Counted from the first letter of the stretch, positions 18,429-30,686 are shown. The stretch is 64,000 nucleotides of DNA from Methylocapsa sp. S129 (GCF_009765995.1 NZ_LMUI01000042.1:1-64000); one strand, 5' to 3'. Made by a program: numbers and translations. The notes: generated by a model from the letters alone, not told the origin.

Positions 18429-19721
18429 TCACGCCGAGGCGCTGCGGGCCGCAGGGTTCAGGCGGATCAGCCAGACGATGGCGGAGGCGACGAGACACAT
18501 GGCGCCCGCTGCGAAAAAGGCGGGGAGATAGCTCAGCAAGATGCTGCGCGACAATCCGGCGCCGAAAGCGGCGGTCGCCGCGCCCAATTGGTGCGCCGCG
18601 AATATCCAGCCGAAGGCGATGCCCGCCCTTTCCTTGCCGAAAGCCTGCGCGCTGAGCCGCACGGTGGGGGGGACCGTCGCAATCCAGTCGAGGCCGTAGA
18701 ACGCTCCGAACAGCGACAGACCGTAGAAGGTGAAGGTCGAATAGGGCAGATAGAGCAGCGAGAGCCCGCGCAAGCCATAGTACCAGAACAGCAGCGCGCG
18801 ATTGTCGTAGCGATCGGAAAGCCAGCCCGAGGCAATCGTCCCGAAGAAATCGAATACGCCCATCATCGCCAGCGTCGAGGCGGCCGCGACCGCGGGCATG
18901 CCATAATCGGCGCAAAGCGAGATGAAGTGCGTCTGAACGAGGCCATTCGTGCTGAGCCCGCAGATGAAGAAGGTCGCGAACAGAATCCAGAAGGTGCGGC
19001 TCGTCGAGATTTCGCTGAGCACCGAGAAAGCCCGTCCGAAAGCCGCCGCAGGCGGTGGCGCGGTCAAGCTTTGGCCGGGCGCGGGCGCTGCCTCGCCATA
19101 GGGCGCGAGCCCGACATCGGAGGGCCGGTCGCACATGAACAGCGTCACCAGCACGCCCGCGATCAACAGGCCGATCACTGAGGGGGCGAGGGCGTAGCGC
19201 CAGCCGATATGTTCGACGAGCCAGGCGGCGAGCGGCAAGAACACCAGTTGCCCGGTCGCCGAACTCGCCGTCAGCATGCCCAGCACAAGGCCGCGCCGAT
19301 GGGTGAACCAGCGCGTCGCAACAATGGCGTTCAGAACCATCGCGGTGAGGCCGGTGCCCACGCCGACGACCAACCCCCACAATACGATGAGATGCCAAGC
19401 TTGACTCATGATGAGCGCAAGCAAAAGGCCCACAACGATCAGGCTAATGGCGGAGAGAACGATCCGACGCACGCCATAACGCTCGATGAGGGCGGCGGCG
19501 AAAGGCCCCATCAGCCCGAACAGCACCAACCGGATCGCCAATGCGCTGGAAATCTGAGCGGTGTCCCAACCAAATTCCTTGGTCAGGGGCAGGATCAGCG
19601 CGCCCGGCACGCCGACAGCGCCCGCGGTTGTCAAGGCGGTCAGGAATGTGACGCCGATGACCACCCAACCATAGTGGACGCCATAGCGGGAGAGCCGCTG
19701 CGCGAGCGCTTGTGCGAACAT
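18429..19721 (-). CDS. MFS transporter (monocarboxylate/oxalate-formate antiporter-like)
   Basis: The 430-residue protein has twelve predicted hydrophobic segments and MFS sequence landmarks (ALIERYGVRRIVL between helices 2 and 3, WLSDRYDNRALLFW in the second half). Composition and length match the oxalate/formate and monocarboxylate MFS group. It is divergent from a TetR regulator across a 131-base gap with ATGATG/CATCAT palindromes. It is therefore probably an exporter or importer induced by release of that repressor. The substrate is unknown. Confidence 0.85.
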   Translation of the reverse strand: MFAQALAQRLSRYGVHYGWVVIGVTFLTALTTAGAVGVPGALILPLTKEFGWDTAQISSALAIRLVLFGLMGPFAAALIERYGVRRIVLSAISLIVVGLLLALIMSQAWHLIVLWGLVVGVGTGLTAMVLNAIVATRWFTHRRGLVLGMLTASSATGQLVFLPLAAWLVEHIGWRYALAPSVIGLLIAGVLVTLFMCDRPSDVGLAPYGEAAPAPGQSLTAPPPAAAFGRAFSVLSEISTSRTFWILFATFFICGLSTNGLVQTHFISLCADYGMPAVAAASTLAMMGVFDFFGTIASGWLSDRYDNRALLFWYYGLRGLSLLYLPYSTFTFYGLSLFGAFYGLDWIATVPPTVRLSAQAFGKERAGIAFGWIFAAHQLGAATAAFGAGLSRSILLSYLPAFFAAGAMCLVASAIVWLIRLNPAARSASA

Positions 19722-19780
19722 TGGTGGACTCCGTCCCGCGTCGGCCGCTTGCGAAAAGGGCGCGATCGGCTTAGTTTTTG

Positions 19781-19820
19781 ATGATGGGCGTCATTATTCA
19801 ATGATGATATACGTCATCAT
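19781..19820. promoter_or_regulatory. probable TetR operators between the MFS and tetR genes
   Basis: A palindrome at 19801-19820 has arms ATGATGA and TCATCAT around six bases. A weaker copy at 19781-19792 pairs ATGATG with CGTCAT. Both sit between the divergent MFS and tetR starts, where a TetR dimer would control both genes. This is seen in sequence; binding is inferred. Confidence 0.6.
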
Positions 19821-19852
19821 AAGCTGGGCGTCAAATTCGAGCGGACGAAGTC

Positions 19853-20461
19853 ATGCGAATCACCAAGCAGCAGGTCGACGCGAACAAGACGCGGGTCGTC
19901 GAAACCGCCGCGGCGCTGTTTAGAGAAAAGGGTTTCGATAAGGTCAGCGTTGCCGACCTCATGCACGCCGCCGGCCTTACGCATGGCGGATTTTACAATC
20001 ATTTTGGCTCCAAGGACGATCTCGAAGCGGCCGCCTGCGCGTTTGTTTTCGAACAGTCCGTGGCGGCGATCGAGGCGATCGCCACGATCGCCGCACCTGA
20101 GGAAAGAATGCAGGCGTTCGACGCCTATAGGCGCCGCTATGTCTCCAAAAAAGTGCGGGACTACTCGGCGACCGCCTGTCCCATGGTCGCCTTCGCCGGC
20201 GATGTCTCGCGCCAGCCGGCGCCCGTTCGCGAGGAATATGCGTCCGGCTTTCGTCGCTACCTCGCGGCGTTTGAGCGGGCGAGCGCCGGAGATGGATTGA
20301 AAGGCGCGGCAAAGAAACAGGCGCGCGAGAAAGCCATCGCGCAATTTGCGACTTTGGCGGGCGCCCGTTCCCTGGCGAGAAGCGTCGCAGAAACCGATCC
20401 CGCTCTCTCCGACGAGATTCTCGAGGCGGCGCTCGCCGCGTTGGGACCGCCGGCCGCTTGA
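19853..20461 (+). CDS. TetR/AcrR family transcriptional regulator
   Basis: The 202-residue regulator has an N-terminal helix-turn-helix (about 10-55: TRVVETAAALFREKGFDKV, then LTHGGFYNHFGSKDDL). A C-terminal ligand-binding domain contains SATACPMVAFAGDVSRQ. The HGGFYNHFGSKD recognition helix is typical of NemR/AcuR-like members that respond to electrophiles or organic acids. It is divergent from the MFS transporter and probably represses it and itself through the palindromes at 19781-19820. The 3' end lies close to the convergent pgm gene. Confidence 0.9.
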   Translation: MRITKQQVDANKTRVVETAAALFREKGFDKVSVADLMHAAGLTHGGFYNHFGSKDDLEAAACAFVFEQSVAAIEAIATIAAPEERMQAFDAYRRRYVSKKVRDYSATACPMVAFAGDVSRQPAPVREEYASGFRRYLAAFERASAGDGLKGAAKKQAREKAIAQFATLAGARSLARSVAETDPALSDEILEAALAALGPPAA

Positions 20462-20465
20462 CGCG

Positions 20466-22884
<2,419 letters not shown>

Positions 22885-23071
22885 GTCGATGGTTCCCTCC
22901 GTCGCATGCGCCGGGCTTTTGTGCGTCCCATCGCCCGCTAACGCCTAACCCTATACAGACAAGTCGCGGCTATTGCCGCCGTCACGCCGGGAAATTTCGC
23001 TCTTGTTCCAGGATCGACAGACGGCGGACGCCGCGGCATTCATCGGGAGGCGACGCCGCCAGCCGCCTGCG

Positions 23072-23560
23072 TCATCCTGTCGCTCCCCCCGGCGGCGCGA
23101 TCTGACGTATCGCTTCGCCAAGCGCCATGGCCGCGGCGACGCCCACATTGAGCGAACGCATGGGGGGCCGGATCGCGATGCGGACGCGCGCGTCGGCGTC
23201 GTCATGCACCTCCTGCGGCACGCCCGCCGATTCCCGCCCGACCATGATGACGTCATTCCTCTGGAAAGCAAAGTCCCAGAGCGATTCGTCGGCTTTGGTC
23301 GTCAAAAGCACCAGCCTCTTTGCTTCGGTGCGCCGCCATTGCGAAAAAGCGCGCCACGAAACATGGCGCTCGATGTCCACATGATCGAGATAGTCCATGC
23401 CGGACCGGCGGAAATGACGGTCTGACACAGGAAACCCGGCGGGCTCGATAATCGCGGCCCTCACGCCGAAACACGCACAGGTGCGCAGCATAGCGCCCGT
23501 ATTCTGGGCGATGTCGGGCTCGTAAAGCGCGAGCCAAAGAGGAGCGGCGGACAAGATCAT
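23072..23560 (-). CDS. trmL: tRNA (cytidine(34)-2'-O)-methyltransferase
   Basis: This 162-residue SPOUT-fold enzyme methylates the wobble ribose of tRNA-Leu. The knotted SAM site is seen in MVGRESAGVP and SLNVGVAAAMALGEAIRQ, with LYEPDIAQNTGAMLRTC at the start. The ATG at 23560 opens the conserved region. The longer open frame upstream has no family resemblance and is ignored. It is divergent from petA, a neighbourhood common in Rhizobiales. Confidence 0.92.
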   Translation of the reverse strand: MILSAAPLWLALYEPDIAQNTGAMLRTCACFGVRAAIIEPAGFPVSDRHFRRSGMDYLDHVDIERHVSWRAFSQWRRTEAKRLVLLTTKADESLWDFAFQRNDVIMVGRESAGVPQEVHDDADARVRIAIRPPMRSLNVGVAAAMALGEAIRQIAPPGGATG

Positions 23561-23885
23561 CGCGCCCGCCTTTAGAGCGAGTTGGGGAAGAGGGAAAGCC
23601 TGGATTGCGCCATTGCTTGCTGCGAGCGCCGATTGGCGTGGCCTTGGCGCGCCTCCAGCCGTGACGACAAGCCGCGCCCAGCCCCGCAATGGGACTATGG
23701 ACAACCAAAGCGAAGGGTGCGAAATAGCCGCAAACAAGGTGGCTTTGGGGCGCGTGAATTTGGTCCGTTTGGGCGCTGCCGGAGCCTTAAAACATTCGTT
23801 TTGAGGCGCATGACGTGCGGCTTGGGCGGCGCTGCGCGGGTAGCTCGAGAAGGGCGACGCGCGACCGGAAAAATTGGGGGTTCAT
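23561..23885. other. divergent intergenic region trmL-petA
   Basis: These 325 bases separate the divergent trmL and petA starts. Short open frames occur on both strands but show no recognisable protein features. Promoters for both genes must lie here. I saw no strong hairpin or operator. Confidence 0.45.
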
Positions 23886-24404
23886 TTGTCAGGCGCGGCA
23901 ATCGTCGATCAGAACCGCAGAGACTTTCTGTTCTTGGCTACCGGCGCTGTCGGCGCTGTCGGCGTTGGCGCGGTCGTCTGGCCGCTGATCGATCAGATGA
24001 ATCCGGACGCATCGACGCTGGCTTTGGCGGCGATCGAAGTCGATATCACGGCCATCCAGGAAGGCCAGATCGTCACGGTCAAGTGGCGCGGCAAACCGGT
24101 GTTCATTCGCCACCGCACCGCCAAGGAAATCGACGAGGCGGTCAATACGCCGATTAGCGAATTGCGCGATCCGCAGACCGACGCCGAACGCGTCAAAAAG
24201 GCGCCATGGCTCGTTGTCGTCGGCATTTGCACCCATCTGGGCTGCGTCCCGCTCGGCCATGAAGGCAAGTATGACGGCTGGCTCTGTCCGTGTCACGGGT
24301 CGGTCTATGATACCTCCGGGCGCATCCGTCAGGGACCGGCGCCGCTCAATCTCGAAGTTCCCGAATACGCGTTCCTGTCCGATACCAAAGTGCGGATTGG
24401 TTGA
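23886..24404 (+). CDS. petA: ubiquinol-cytochrome c reductase iron-sulfur subunit
   Basis: The 172-residue Rieske protein of complex III has a twin-arginine start ([11 protein letters not shown]) followed by one membrane helix. The cluster ligands are C115/H117 in CTHLGC and C134/H137 in CPCHGS. No ATG fits: the frame can open with TTG at 23886, after GGGGG, or with TTG four codons earlier at 23874. I prefer 23886, which gives the usual distance to the RRDF motif. It is the first gene of petABC and passes electrons from ubiquinol to cytochrome c1. Confidence 0.92.
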   Translation: MSGAAIVDQNRRDFLFLATGAVGAVGVGAVVWPLIDQMNPDASTLALAAIEVDITAIQEGQIVTVKWRGKPVFIRHRTAKEIDEAVNTPISELRDPQTDAERVKKAPWLVVVGICTHLGCVPLGHEGKYDGWLCPCHGSVYDTSGRIRQGPAPLNLEVPEYAFLSDTKVRIG

Positions 24405-24473
24405 TCCTGGGGCTCCGGCCCGGTTAACGTGTTCCCAGAATCTCGCCAGCCTCGTCTCTAGAGAACCAAAGTC

Positions 24474-25724
24474 ATGAGCGGATCTTCGACTTACGTCCCC
24501 AAAAGCGCTGTCGGTCGCTGGTTTGAAAGCCGCCTGCCGATCATGGGCCTGGTTCATTCTTCGTTCATTGTCTATCCCGTTCCGCGCAACCTCAATTACA
24601 TGTGGACCTTCGGCGCGATATTGTCGTTCATGCTGGTCGCCCAGATCGTCACCGGCGTCGTGCTGGCGATGCATTACACGCCCGAATCGACCCTGGCGTT
24701 CAGCTCGGTCGAACACATCATGCGCGACGTCAATTACGGCTGGCTGTTCCGCTATCTCCACTCGAACGGCGCCTCGATGTTCTTCGTCGCCGTCTATATG
24801 CATATTTTCCGCGGCCTCTATTACGGGTCCTACAAGGCGCCGCGCGAGGTTCTGTGGATCCTCGGCGTGATCATCTACCTCCTGATGATTGCAACGGCGT
24901 TCATGGGTTATGTGCTGCCCTGGGGCCAGATGAGCTTCTGGGGCGCGACGGTCATCACCAATCTGTTTTCGGCGATCCCATTGGTGGGCAAGAGCGTTTC
25001 GATCTGGCTTTGGGGCGGCTACGCCATCGACAACGCGACCCTCAACCGCTTCTTCTCGCTCCATTATCTCTTGCCCTTCATGATCGCCGGCGTCGTCGGC
25101 TTGCATGTCTGGGCGCTGCACGTGGTCGGGCAGAACAATCCTGACGGCGTCGAGGTCAAGAACGTCGAGCGCGACACCGTCATCTTCACGCCCTACGCGA
25201 CGCTGAAGGACGCCTTCGGTCTGGCGGTATTCCTGATCGTCTATGCCTGGTTCGTCTTCTACATCCCGAACTACCTGGGCGATGCCGACAATTACAACAA
25301 CGCCAATCCGCTGGTGACGCCGGCCCATATCGTGCCCGAATGGTACCTGCTGCCGTTCTATGCGATTTTGCGCGCCATTCCGAACAAGCTGATGGGCGTC
25401 ATCTGCCTTTTCGGCGCCATCGCCTTGCTGGCGTTCCTGCCTTGGCTCGACACGTCGCCGGTCAAATCGGCAAAATATCGTCCGGTGTTCCGCGTTTTCT
25501 TCTGGGTGTTCGTCGCGGTCTGCCTCGGTCTTGGCTGGCTCGGCTCGCAGGAAGTGTCGGATAGCACGACATTGGCGGCCCGACTTCTCGCCTTCTGTTA
25601 TTTCGCGTTCTTCCTGATCGTGCTGCCGTTGCTCGGGTTGTTCGAGAAGACGAAGCCTTTGCCTGCCTCCATCGCCGACGCCGTGCTGGCCAAGGGCGCC
25701 CCCGCGGCGCAGCCGGCCGAATGA
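24474..25724 (+). CDS. petB: cytochrome b subunit of complex III
   Basis: The 416-residue integral membrane protein has eight helices and the b-haem histidine pairs of mitochondrial-type cytochrome b. The quinol-site PEWYLLPFY motif is present, as are [15 protein letters not shown] and the C-terminal domain IV helices. It is encoded separately from cytochrome c1, unlike the fused fbcH of Bradyrhizobium. It sits 69 bases after petA and 30 bases before petC in one operon. Confidence 0.95.
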   Translation: MSGSSTYVPKSAVGRWFESRLPIMGLVHSSFIVYPVPRNLNYMWTFGAILSFMLVAQIVTGVVLAMHYTPESTLAFSSVEHIMRDVNYGWLFRYLHSNGASMFFVAVYMHIFRGLYYGSYKAPREVLWILGVIIYLLMIATAFMGYVLPWGQMSFWGATVITNLFSAIPLVGKSVSIWLWGGYAIDNATLNRFFSLHYLLPFMIAGVVGLHVWALHVVGQNNPDGVEVKNVERDTVIFTPYATLKDAFGLAVFLIVYAWFVFYIPNYLGDADNYNNANPLVTPAHIVPEWYLLPFYAILRAIPNKLMGVICLFGAIALLAFLPWLDTSPVKSAKYRPVFRVFFWVFVAVCLGLGWLGSQEVSDSTTLAARLLAFCYFAFFLIVLPLLGLFEKTKPLPASIADAVLAKGAPAAQPAE

Positions 25725-25754
25725 TTTGAAACCGATCGCTTAGGGAAATTGCAC

Positions 25755-26717
25755 ATGATCCGTTTCAAAAAGACCGCTCTCGCCCCGGCGACATTCGCGC
25801 TTCTGCTCGCGCTCGGCGCCGCCTCCCGCGCTGATGACGCCGCGCCGGCGCCGGCTGCTCCCGCGGCGCCTGTCGCTGCCCCGGCATCGCCGGCTCCTGC
25901 GCCTGCCGCCGCTTCGGCAAAGGCCGCTGCTCCTGCTCCCGCCGCCGCGCCGGCCGATGCCGCCGCCGACGCTGAGCAGCCCTCGCCGCCGCGACAGCGC
26001 TGGAGTTTCTCCGGGTTTTTCGGGACCTATGATCAGGCGCAGTTGCAGCGCGGCTTCAAAGTCTACCGCGAGGTATGCAGCACCTGTCATCGGCTCAGCA
26101 TCCCGTTCCGCACGCTGGAAGACCCGAGCGGACCGGGCTTCAGCGAGGCGCAGATCAAGGCGCTGGCGGCGACCTATAAAGTCACCAACGACTCGCCCAA
26201 CGACAAGGGCGAGATATTCCAGCGTCCCGGCATTCCCTCCGACATCATCCCGCCGCCGGAGGCCTATCCCAATCCGGAAGCCGCCGCCGCCACTTTCGGC
26301 AAGGCGCCCCCCGACATGTGGGTGTTGGTCAAGGCGCGCAAATATGAGCGCGGCTTTCCGTGGTTCATCTTCGACGCGCTGCCCTTCGTGCAATATCAGG
26401 AGGTCGGCGCCGACTATGTCGATGCGATCCTGAACGGCTACACCCATAAGGACGATCCGAACTGGAACCTCTATTTCCCCGGTCATAAGATCGCCATGCC
26501 GCAACCGCCGATTTCGGACGGCGCGGTGGAATATACCGATGGCACGCCGGCCAAGATGGTCAATTACGCGCAAGACGTGACCGCCTTCCTGTCCTGGGCG
26601 GGGGAGCCGACGCTCGCCGAGCGCAAGAAGATCGGCATGCGGGTGATGATCTTCCTGATCGTGTTCGCCGGCCTGCTCTATTTCACGAAGAAGCGGGTCT
26701 GGGACAAGATTCACTGA
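25755..26717 (+). CDS. petC: cytochrome c1 with Ala/Pro-rich N-terminal extension
   Basis: The 320-residue protein has a signal peptide ending near residue 26, then an unusual Ala/Pro-rich low-complexity stretch at about 27-78. The c1 domain has haem motif CSTCH (108-112), and a single C-terminal anchor helix (VMIFLIVFAGLLYF) closes the protein. The downstream MPQPPI region is expected to hold the methionine ligand. The ATG at 25755 has AGGGA nine bases upstream. It is the last gene of petABC; a rho-independent terminator follows at 26763-26794. Confidence 0.94.
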   Translation: MIRFKKTALAPATFALLLALGAASRADDAAPAPAAPAAPVAAPASPAPAPAAASAKAAAPAPAAAPADAAADAEQPSPPRQRWSFSGFFGTYDQAQLQRGFKVYREVCSTCHRLSIPFRTLEDPSGPGFSEAQIKALAATYKVTNDSPNDKGEIFQRPGIPSDIIPPPEAYPNPEAAAATFGKAPPDMWVLVKARKYERGFPWFIFDALPFVQYQEVGADYVDAILNGYTHKDDPNWNLYFPGHKIAMPQPPISDGAVEYTDGTPAKMVNYAQDVTAFLSWAGEPTLAERKKIGMRVMIFLIVFAGLLYFTKKRVWDKIH

Positions 26718-26762
26718 GATATGTTGAGCGCGGCGCTCCAGTCGCCGGCTGACTTGAATGCG

Positions 26763-26794
26763 GAGCGGGTCTTTCACAAGGCCCGCTCTTTTTT
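26763..26794 (+). terminator. rho-independent terminator after petABC
   Basis: An 11-pair stem (26763-26773 with 26778-26788, one G-T pair) with a four-base loop is followed by six T at 26789-26794. It lies 46 bases after the petC stop and ends the bc1 operon before mtnP. Confidence 0.88.
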
Positions 26795-26872
26795 CGGCTG
26801 CTTAAAACTTCACGTTGATCGCGCTTCGACGCTCGACAATAATGAATCGACGCGGCGCGGAGTCAGGGCGAA

Positions 26873-27760
26873 ATGACCAAGGCGATTGTCGGCATCATCG
26901 GCGGCTCGGGCGTCTACAATCTCGATGCTTTGACGGATTTGCGCGAAGAGACCGTCGCCACGCCCTGGGGCGAGCCGTCCGATTGCCTGCGCCTTGGCAA
27001 GATCGGCGCGACCGAGGCGGTGTTCCTGGCCAGGCATGGACGTGGGCATCGCTTCTCGCCTTCGGGCATCAATTACCGCGCCAACATCGATGCGTTGAAG
27101 CGCGTCGGCGTCACCGACATCATTTCGCTTTCCGCCTGCGGCTCGTTCAAGCGCGAGTTCTATCCCGGCCTGTTCGTCCTCGTCGATCAGTTCGACGATC
27201 GCACCTATCGGCGGGAGACGAGTTTTTTTGGCAATGGCTGCGTCGCCCATGTCTCGATGGCCCATCCAGTCGCGCCGCGGCTGCAGCGGCGGATCGCCGA
27301 AGCGGCGGCGGCGGAAAACATCGCCTGCCATCTCGGCGGAACCTATTTGTGCATCGAGGGGCCGCAGTTCTCTTCGCTGGCCGAATCGCAGGGCTTCCAG
27401 GCGCGCGGGGCCGATGTCATCGGCATGACGGGCGCGACCGAAGCCAAGCTTGCCCGGGAAGCCGAGATTTCTTATGCGACGGTCGCGATGGTGACGGACT
27501 TCGACTGCTGGCACGAGGATCATGGCGCGGTCGATGTCGCCGGCGTCGTCAAAGTGATGAACGAGAACGCGCAGCACGCTGGAGCGCTCGTCGCGCGCGT
27601 CTTGCGCGATCTGCCCGCCGAGCATGAGCCTTGCCCCTTCGGCTCCGATCATGCGTTGGACAATGCGATCATGACGCATCCCGACGCGCGCGATCCCGCA
27701 CTCCTCAAGAAGCTCGACGCGATCGCCGGCCGCGTCCTGCGCAGGGACGCTGGCTCATGA
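26873..27760 (+). CDS. mtnP: S-methyl-5'-thioadenosine phosphorylase
   Basis: This 295-residue phosphorylase cleaves methylthioadenosine to adenine and methylthioribose 1-phosphate in sulfur salvage. PNP/MTAP landmarks are IGGSGVYNL at the start, FLARHGRGHRFSPSGINYRAN, YLCIEGPQFSS and DVIGMTGATEAKLARE, followed by VTDFDCWHE. Its 3' end overlaps that of the convergent kinase gene by six bases (27755-27760). Its location after petC is shared by other Rhizobiales. Confidence 0.94.
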   Translation: MTKAIVGIIGGSGVYNLDALTDLREETVATPWGEPSDCLRLGKIGATEAVFLARHGRGHRFSPSGINYRANIDALKRVGVTDIISLSACGSFKREFYPGLFVLVDQFDDRTYRRETSFFGNGCVAHVSMAHPVAPRLQRRIAEAAAAENIACHLGGTYLCIEGPQFSSLAESQGFQARGADVIGMTGATEAKLAREAEISYATVAMVTDFDCWHEDHGAVDVAGVVKVMNENAQHAGALVARVLRDLPAEHEPCPFGSDHALDNAIMTHPDARDPALLKKLDAIAGRVLRRDAGS

Positions 27761-29314
27761 TGGCTTGGCGCCGATCGCGTGCATACTTTCTCTGACGGAC
27801 CTGTCGCCACTGAGAATTTGATATTGCTTGAACAGAATTTCGTAGGCGGCAAGCGCCGTCTTGTCGGTCTCATATTTGAGAAAACTCGTCGCCCCGTATC
27901 TTTGGGCGCCTTCGGCGTATCCATCGACGACGCCCGCCGCGACGGCGCCATGAATCGCGGCTCCGACCGCGGTGGCGTGGTCGATCCGCGGGACAAGAAT
28001 GTCCCGCCCCAGCACGTTCGCCATAAGTTGCATGAGCAGCGGATTGTTCTGGGAGAGGCCGCTTGTCAGCAATATCCGGTCAAGCGGCGCGCCGCCGGCG
28101 CTGAGATGTTCGACGATGTTTCGCGTTCCGTAGCACAGCGATTCCAATAGCGCGCGATAGATTCCCGCCGCTGTGGTCTTCAGATTCAGGCCGACCAGCA
28201 GCCCGCTCAGCGAGGAATCGCCGAGCGGCACGCGGCACCCATTCCACCAGTCCAACGCCACGAGTTGGTTCTGTCCGGGCGCGAGCAGAGCGGCGGCGGC
28301 GTTATATTCAGCGAAATTCTGGCTCGGCTCCGAGGCTTTCGGAAACGTGCGGACGAACCAATCCAGCGTATCGCCAAAGGCGGCCTGACCGGCTTCATAA
28401 CACCAGAGCCCGGGCAGCACGCCGTCCTTGGCCACGCCTTCGATGCCGGCGGGCAGGGGGCGGGCGCGGTCGTCGAGAAGCAGGAAGGCGGCCGATGTCC
28501 CGAGCGCGCCGACCAGCACGCCAGGTTCGATGGCGCCGACGGCCGGCATCACCACGTGAGAATCGATGACCGCGACGGCGACGATCGCGGAGCCTAGCAC
28601 GCCGGTGCGCTCGCGCCACGCAGCGGTCAAGGCTCCCGCCGCGCGACCGACGGGAACCGGATCGCTCAACTTCTCGCGGAGATGGGGAACGATCCCTTGG
28701 GGATAGCCGACGCCTGGGACGAACTGGGCCTTGTAGGCGGCGAATCCAAGGCTTCGCACCTCCTGGCCCGTCAATTGCCAAACGAGCCAGTCGCCAGCCT
28801 CGATAAACCGATCCGCCGCCGCCCATAGCGTTGGCGCTTCGTCGGCAATCTGTGCGGCCTTGGCGAGAAGCCATTCGGCGGAAAGCTTGCCCCCGAAGTC
28901 TCTGAGAAAGTCGCCGCCCGCGGCGTTGATTCGCGCCGCCCAAGCCTGCGCCGACTGATGCTTCCATAGTTTGACATAGGCGTGCGGATCGTCCGGATAG
29001 AGAACGCTCAAGGGCGCCCCGTCGGCGCGCGCCGGCAATGGCGAACTTGCCGTAAAGCCCAGTCCGATGCCGTGAACGATCTTGCCGCGGCCAACGGCGC
29101 CGAGAATCGCTTCGGCGGCTTCCGTATAGTCCGGCGCATTCTGCAACGCCCACAACGGCGGCAATTTCGCGCCGTCCGGCAGCGCCTCGTTCATCACGCC
29201 GTGGCGATAGGCGTGGGTGTGGCTGGCTTCGATCTTCCCGGTGATCGCGCAGACCAGCACGCCGCGCGCCGACAGCGTGCCGAAGTCGAGACCAATGAGA
29301 TAGCCGGGCTTCAT
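27755..29314 (-). CDS. FGGY-family carbohydrate kinase (ribulokinase-like)
   Basis: The 519-residue protein is a sugar kinase of the FGGY family. GLDFGTLSARGVLV forms the N-terminal phosphate loop, LGTSAAFLLL the second ATP-site motif, and LLTSGLSQNNPLLMQLMANVLG the C-terminal FGGY-type signature. Layout and length are closest to ribulokinase (AraB). No arabinose isomerase or epimerase araD is nearby, so the true ketose is uncertain. Next upstream on the same strand is a ribose-type sugar-binding protein gene, which suggests a pentose or other monosaccharide route. Confidence 0.85.
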   Translation of the reverse strand: MKPGYLIGLDFGTLSARGVLVCAITGKIEASHTHAYRHGVMNEALPDGAKLPPLWALQNAPDYTEAAEAILGAVGRGKIVHGIGLGFTASSPLPARADGAPLSVLYPDDPHAYVKLWKHQSAQAWAARINAAGGDFLRDFGGKLSAEWLLAKAAQIADEAPTLWAAADRFIEAGDWLVWQLTGQEVRSLGFAAYKAQFVPGVGYPQGIVPHLREKLSDPVPVGRAAGALTAAWRERTGVLGSAIVAVAVIDSHVVMPAVGAIEPGVLVGALGTSAAFLLLDDRARPLPAGIEGVAKDGVLPGLWCYEAGQAAFGDTLDWFVRTFPKASEPSQNFAEYNAAAALLAPGQNQLVALDWWNGCRVPLGDSSLSGLLVGLNLKTTAAGIYRALLESLCYGTRNIVEHLSAGGAPLDRILLTSGLSQNNPLLMQLMANVLGRDILVPRIDHATAVGAAIHGAVAAGVVDGYAEGAQRYGATSFLKYETDKTALAAYEILFKQYQILSGDRSVRESMHAIGAKPS

Positions 29315-29491
29315 ATTCGTTTTCCCAAATCGATTGTGCGCGCAAGGAGCGAGACATAGGGCGGTTCATCGCGAGGATGAACTAGGTTCTTGCTTCACAA
29401 GAGCGTCAACCGAAAAGGAAGCCTCGATGCTCCGACAGACTTGCGCCATGCAAATGCCAAAACGCAGGGCGTTCCGAGCCCCGGAAAAGGA

Positions 29492-29515
29492 GCGGGCGGC
29501 CCTGCGGCCGCCCGC
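29492..29515 (-). terminator. GC-rich hairpin terminator after the sugar-binding protein gene
   Basis: A perfect 10-base stem (GCGGGCGGCC with GGCCGCCCGC) and a four-base loop lie downstream of the minus-strand binding-protein gene. On that strand they are followed by CTCCTTTTCC. The T-run is interrupted, so termination may be partial and allow some read-through into the kinase gene. Confidence 0.6.
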
Positions 29516-29550
29516 CCGATGTTAGGCTTGAGACGCCGGGAGGGTGCGGC

Positions 29551-30603
29551 TCAGCCCCAACATTTCTTCAGCGCTTCGGCTGACGTAATCGAGTCGATGC
29601 CCGAAACCGGCTTGTCCGTGACGAGCGAGACGCCCGTATCAAAAAAACTGAGGCCGGGCGTGGGCTTCGGCTTCACGCCGGTTTTGGCGAAATCCGCCGC
29701 GGCCTGCACGCCAAGCGAGGCCATCAATAAGGGGTACTGCATTGACGTGGCGCCAATCACGCCTTCCGAAACGTTCTTGACGCCCGGGCAACCGCCGTCG
29801 ACAGACGTGACCAGGACGCCCGTTCCCTTTCCCGCCGCTTTGAGCGCGGCATAGGCCCCCGCCGCGGTCGGCTCGTTGATCGTGTAGACGACGTCAACGG
29901 CGGGGTCCTTCTGGAGCAGCGTCTCCATGCCCGCGCGACCGCCTTCTTCGGATCCCTTGCCCCATTGGTGTCCGACAATGCGCTTGTCGGTCTCGTGACC
30001 GTATTGGTTGGGGTTCGCGAGTTCGATGCCGAAGCCCTTCATGAAACCCTGATCGCGCGCGCGATCGACCGAAGGTTGATCGGGAAGGGCGTCGATGAAC
30101 GCGACATGCGCGTCCTTCGCCTTGTCGCCCAGGCTCTTCTGCGCCCATTCGCCGATGAGCACGCCCGCTTTCAGATTGTCGGTGGCGAACGTCGCATCGG
30201 CGGCGTCGACAGGGTCGAGCGGCGTATCCAGAGCAATGACCAGAATGCCCGCCGCGCGGGCGCGGGCGATCACGGGCACGATGGCGCGGGTGTCACTCGG
30301 CGTGATCAAAATTCCCTTGGCCCCGAGATTGATCAAATTCTCGACCGCCGCGACCTGCGATTCATTGTCGCCGTCATATTTGCCCGCGAAGGTATGGAGG
30401 TCGACGCCCAATTCCTTGGCTTTGGCCGCGGCGCCGTCCTTCATCTTGGCGAAAAATGCGTTGGTGTTGGTCTTCGTGATCAGCCCGACGATCACCTTAT
30501 CCGCCGCGGACGCCGGAGCGATCCCCGCGAGCAACCCGATCGCGGCGCCCGTGAGCGCCGCATTTCGGATGGCGCGAATGGCCTTGGCTGTGCCCTCGTT
30601 CAT
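29551..30603 (-). CDS. periplasmic sugar-binding protein (ribose/fructose type, orphan)
   Basis: The 350-residue protein has a signal peptide (cleavage near APASAADK, about residue 33) and a type I periplasmic binding fold. [19 protein letters not shown] starts the domain, [16 protein letters not shown] is the hinge region, and a late [12 protein letters not shown] follows. It resembles the FrcB fructose-binding protein of rhizobia. No permease or ATPase genes adjoin it, so it must use a remote transporter or the ABC system at 35.5-39.3 kb. The ATG at 30603 has an excellent AGGGAGG site. The divergent ROK regulator probably controls it. Confidence 0.87.
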   Translation of the reverse strand: MNEGTAKAIRAIRNAALTGAAIGLLAGIAPASAADKVIVGLITKTNTNAFFAKMKDGAAAKAKELGVDLHTFAGKYDGDNESQVAAVENLINLGAKGILITPSDTRAIVPVIARARAAGILVIALDTPLDPVDAADATFATDNLKAGVLIGEWAQKSLGDKAKDAHVAFIDALPDQPSVDRARDQGFMKGFGIELANPNQYGHETDKRIVGHQWGKGSEEGGRAGMETLLQKDPAVDVVYTINEPTAAGAYAALKAAGKGTGVLVTSVDGGCPGVKNVSEGVIGATSMQYPLLMASLGVQAAADFAKTGVKPKPTPGLSFFDTGVSLVTDKPVSGIDSITSAEALKKCWG

Positions 30604-30686
30604 GAATGCCTCCCTGTAAACCCGCGCCGCCTGATGGCGGCTTCGGATGGATAGGAGCCTGGCTCCCGGTCAAAGAGCTAGAACGA

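Noticed and set aside
18253-19398. Minus-strand open frame of 381 codons
   Set aside because: It overlaps the MFS transporter gene in another frame and is Arg/Ala-rich noise.
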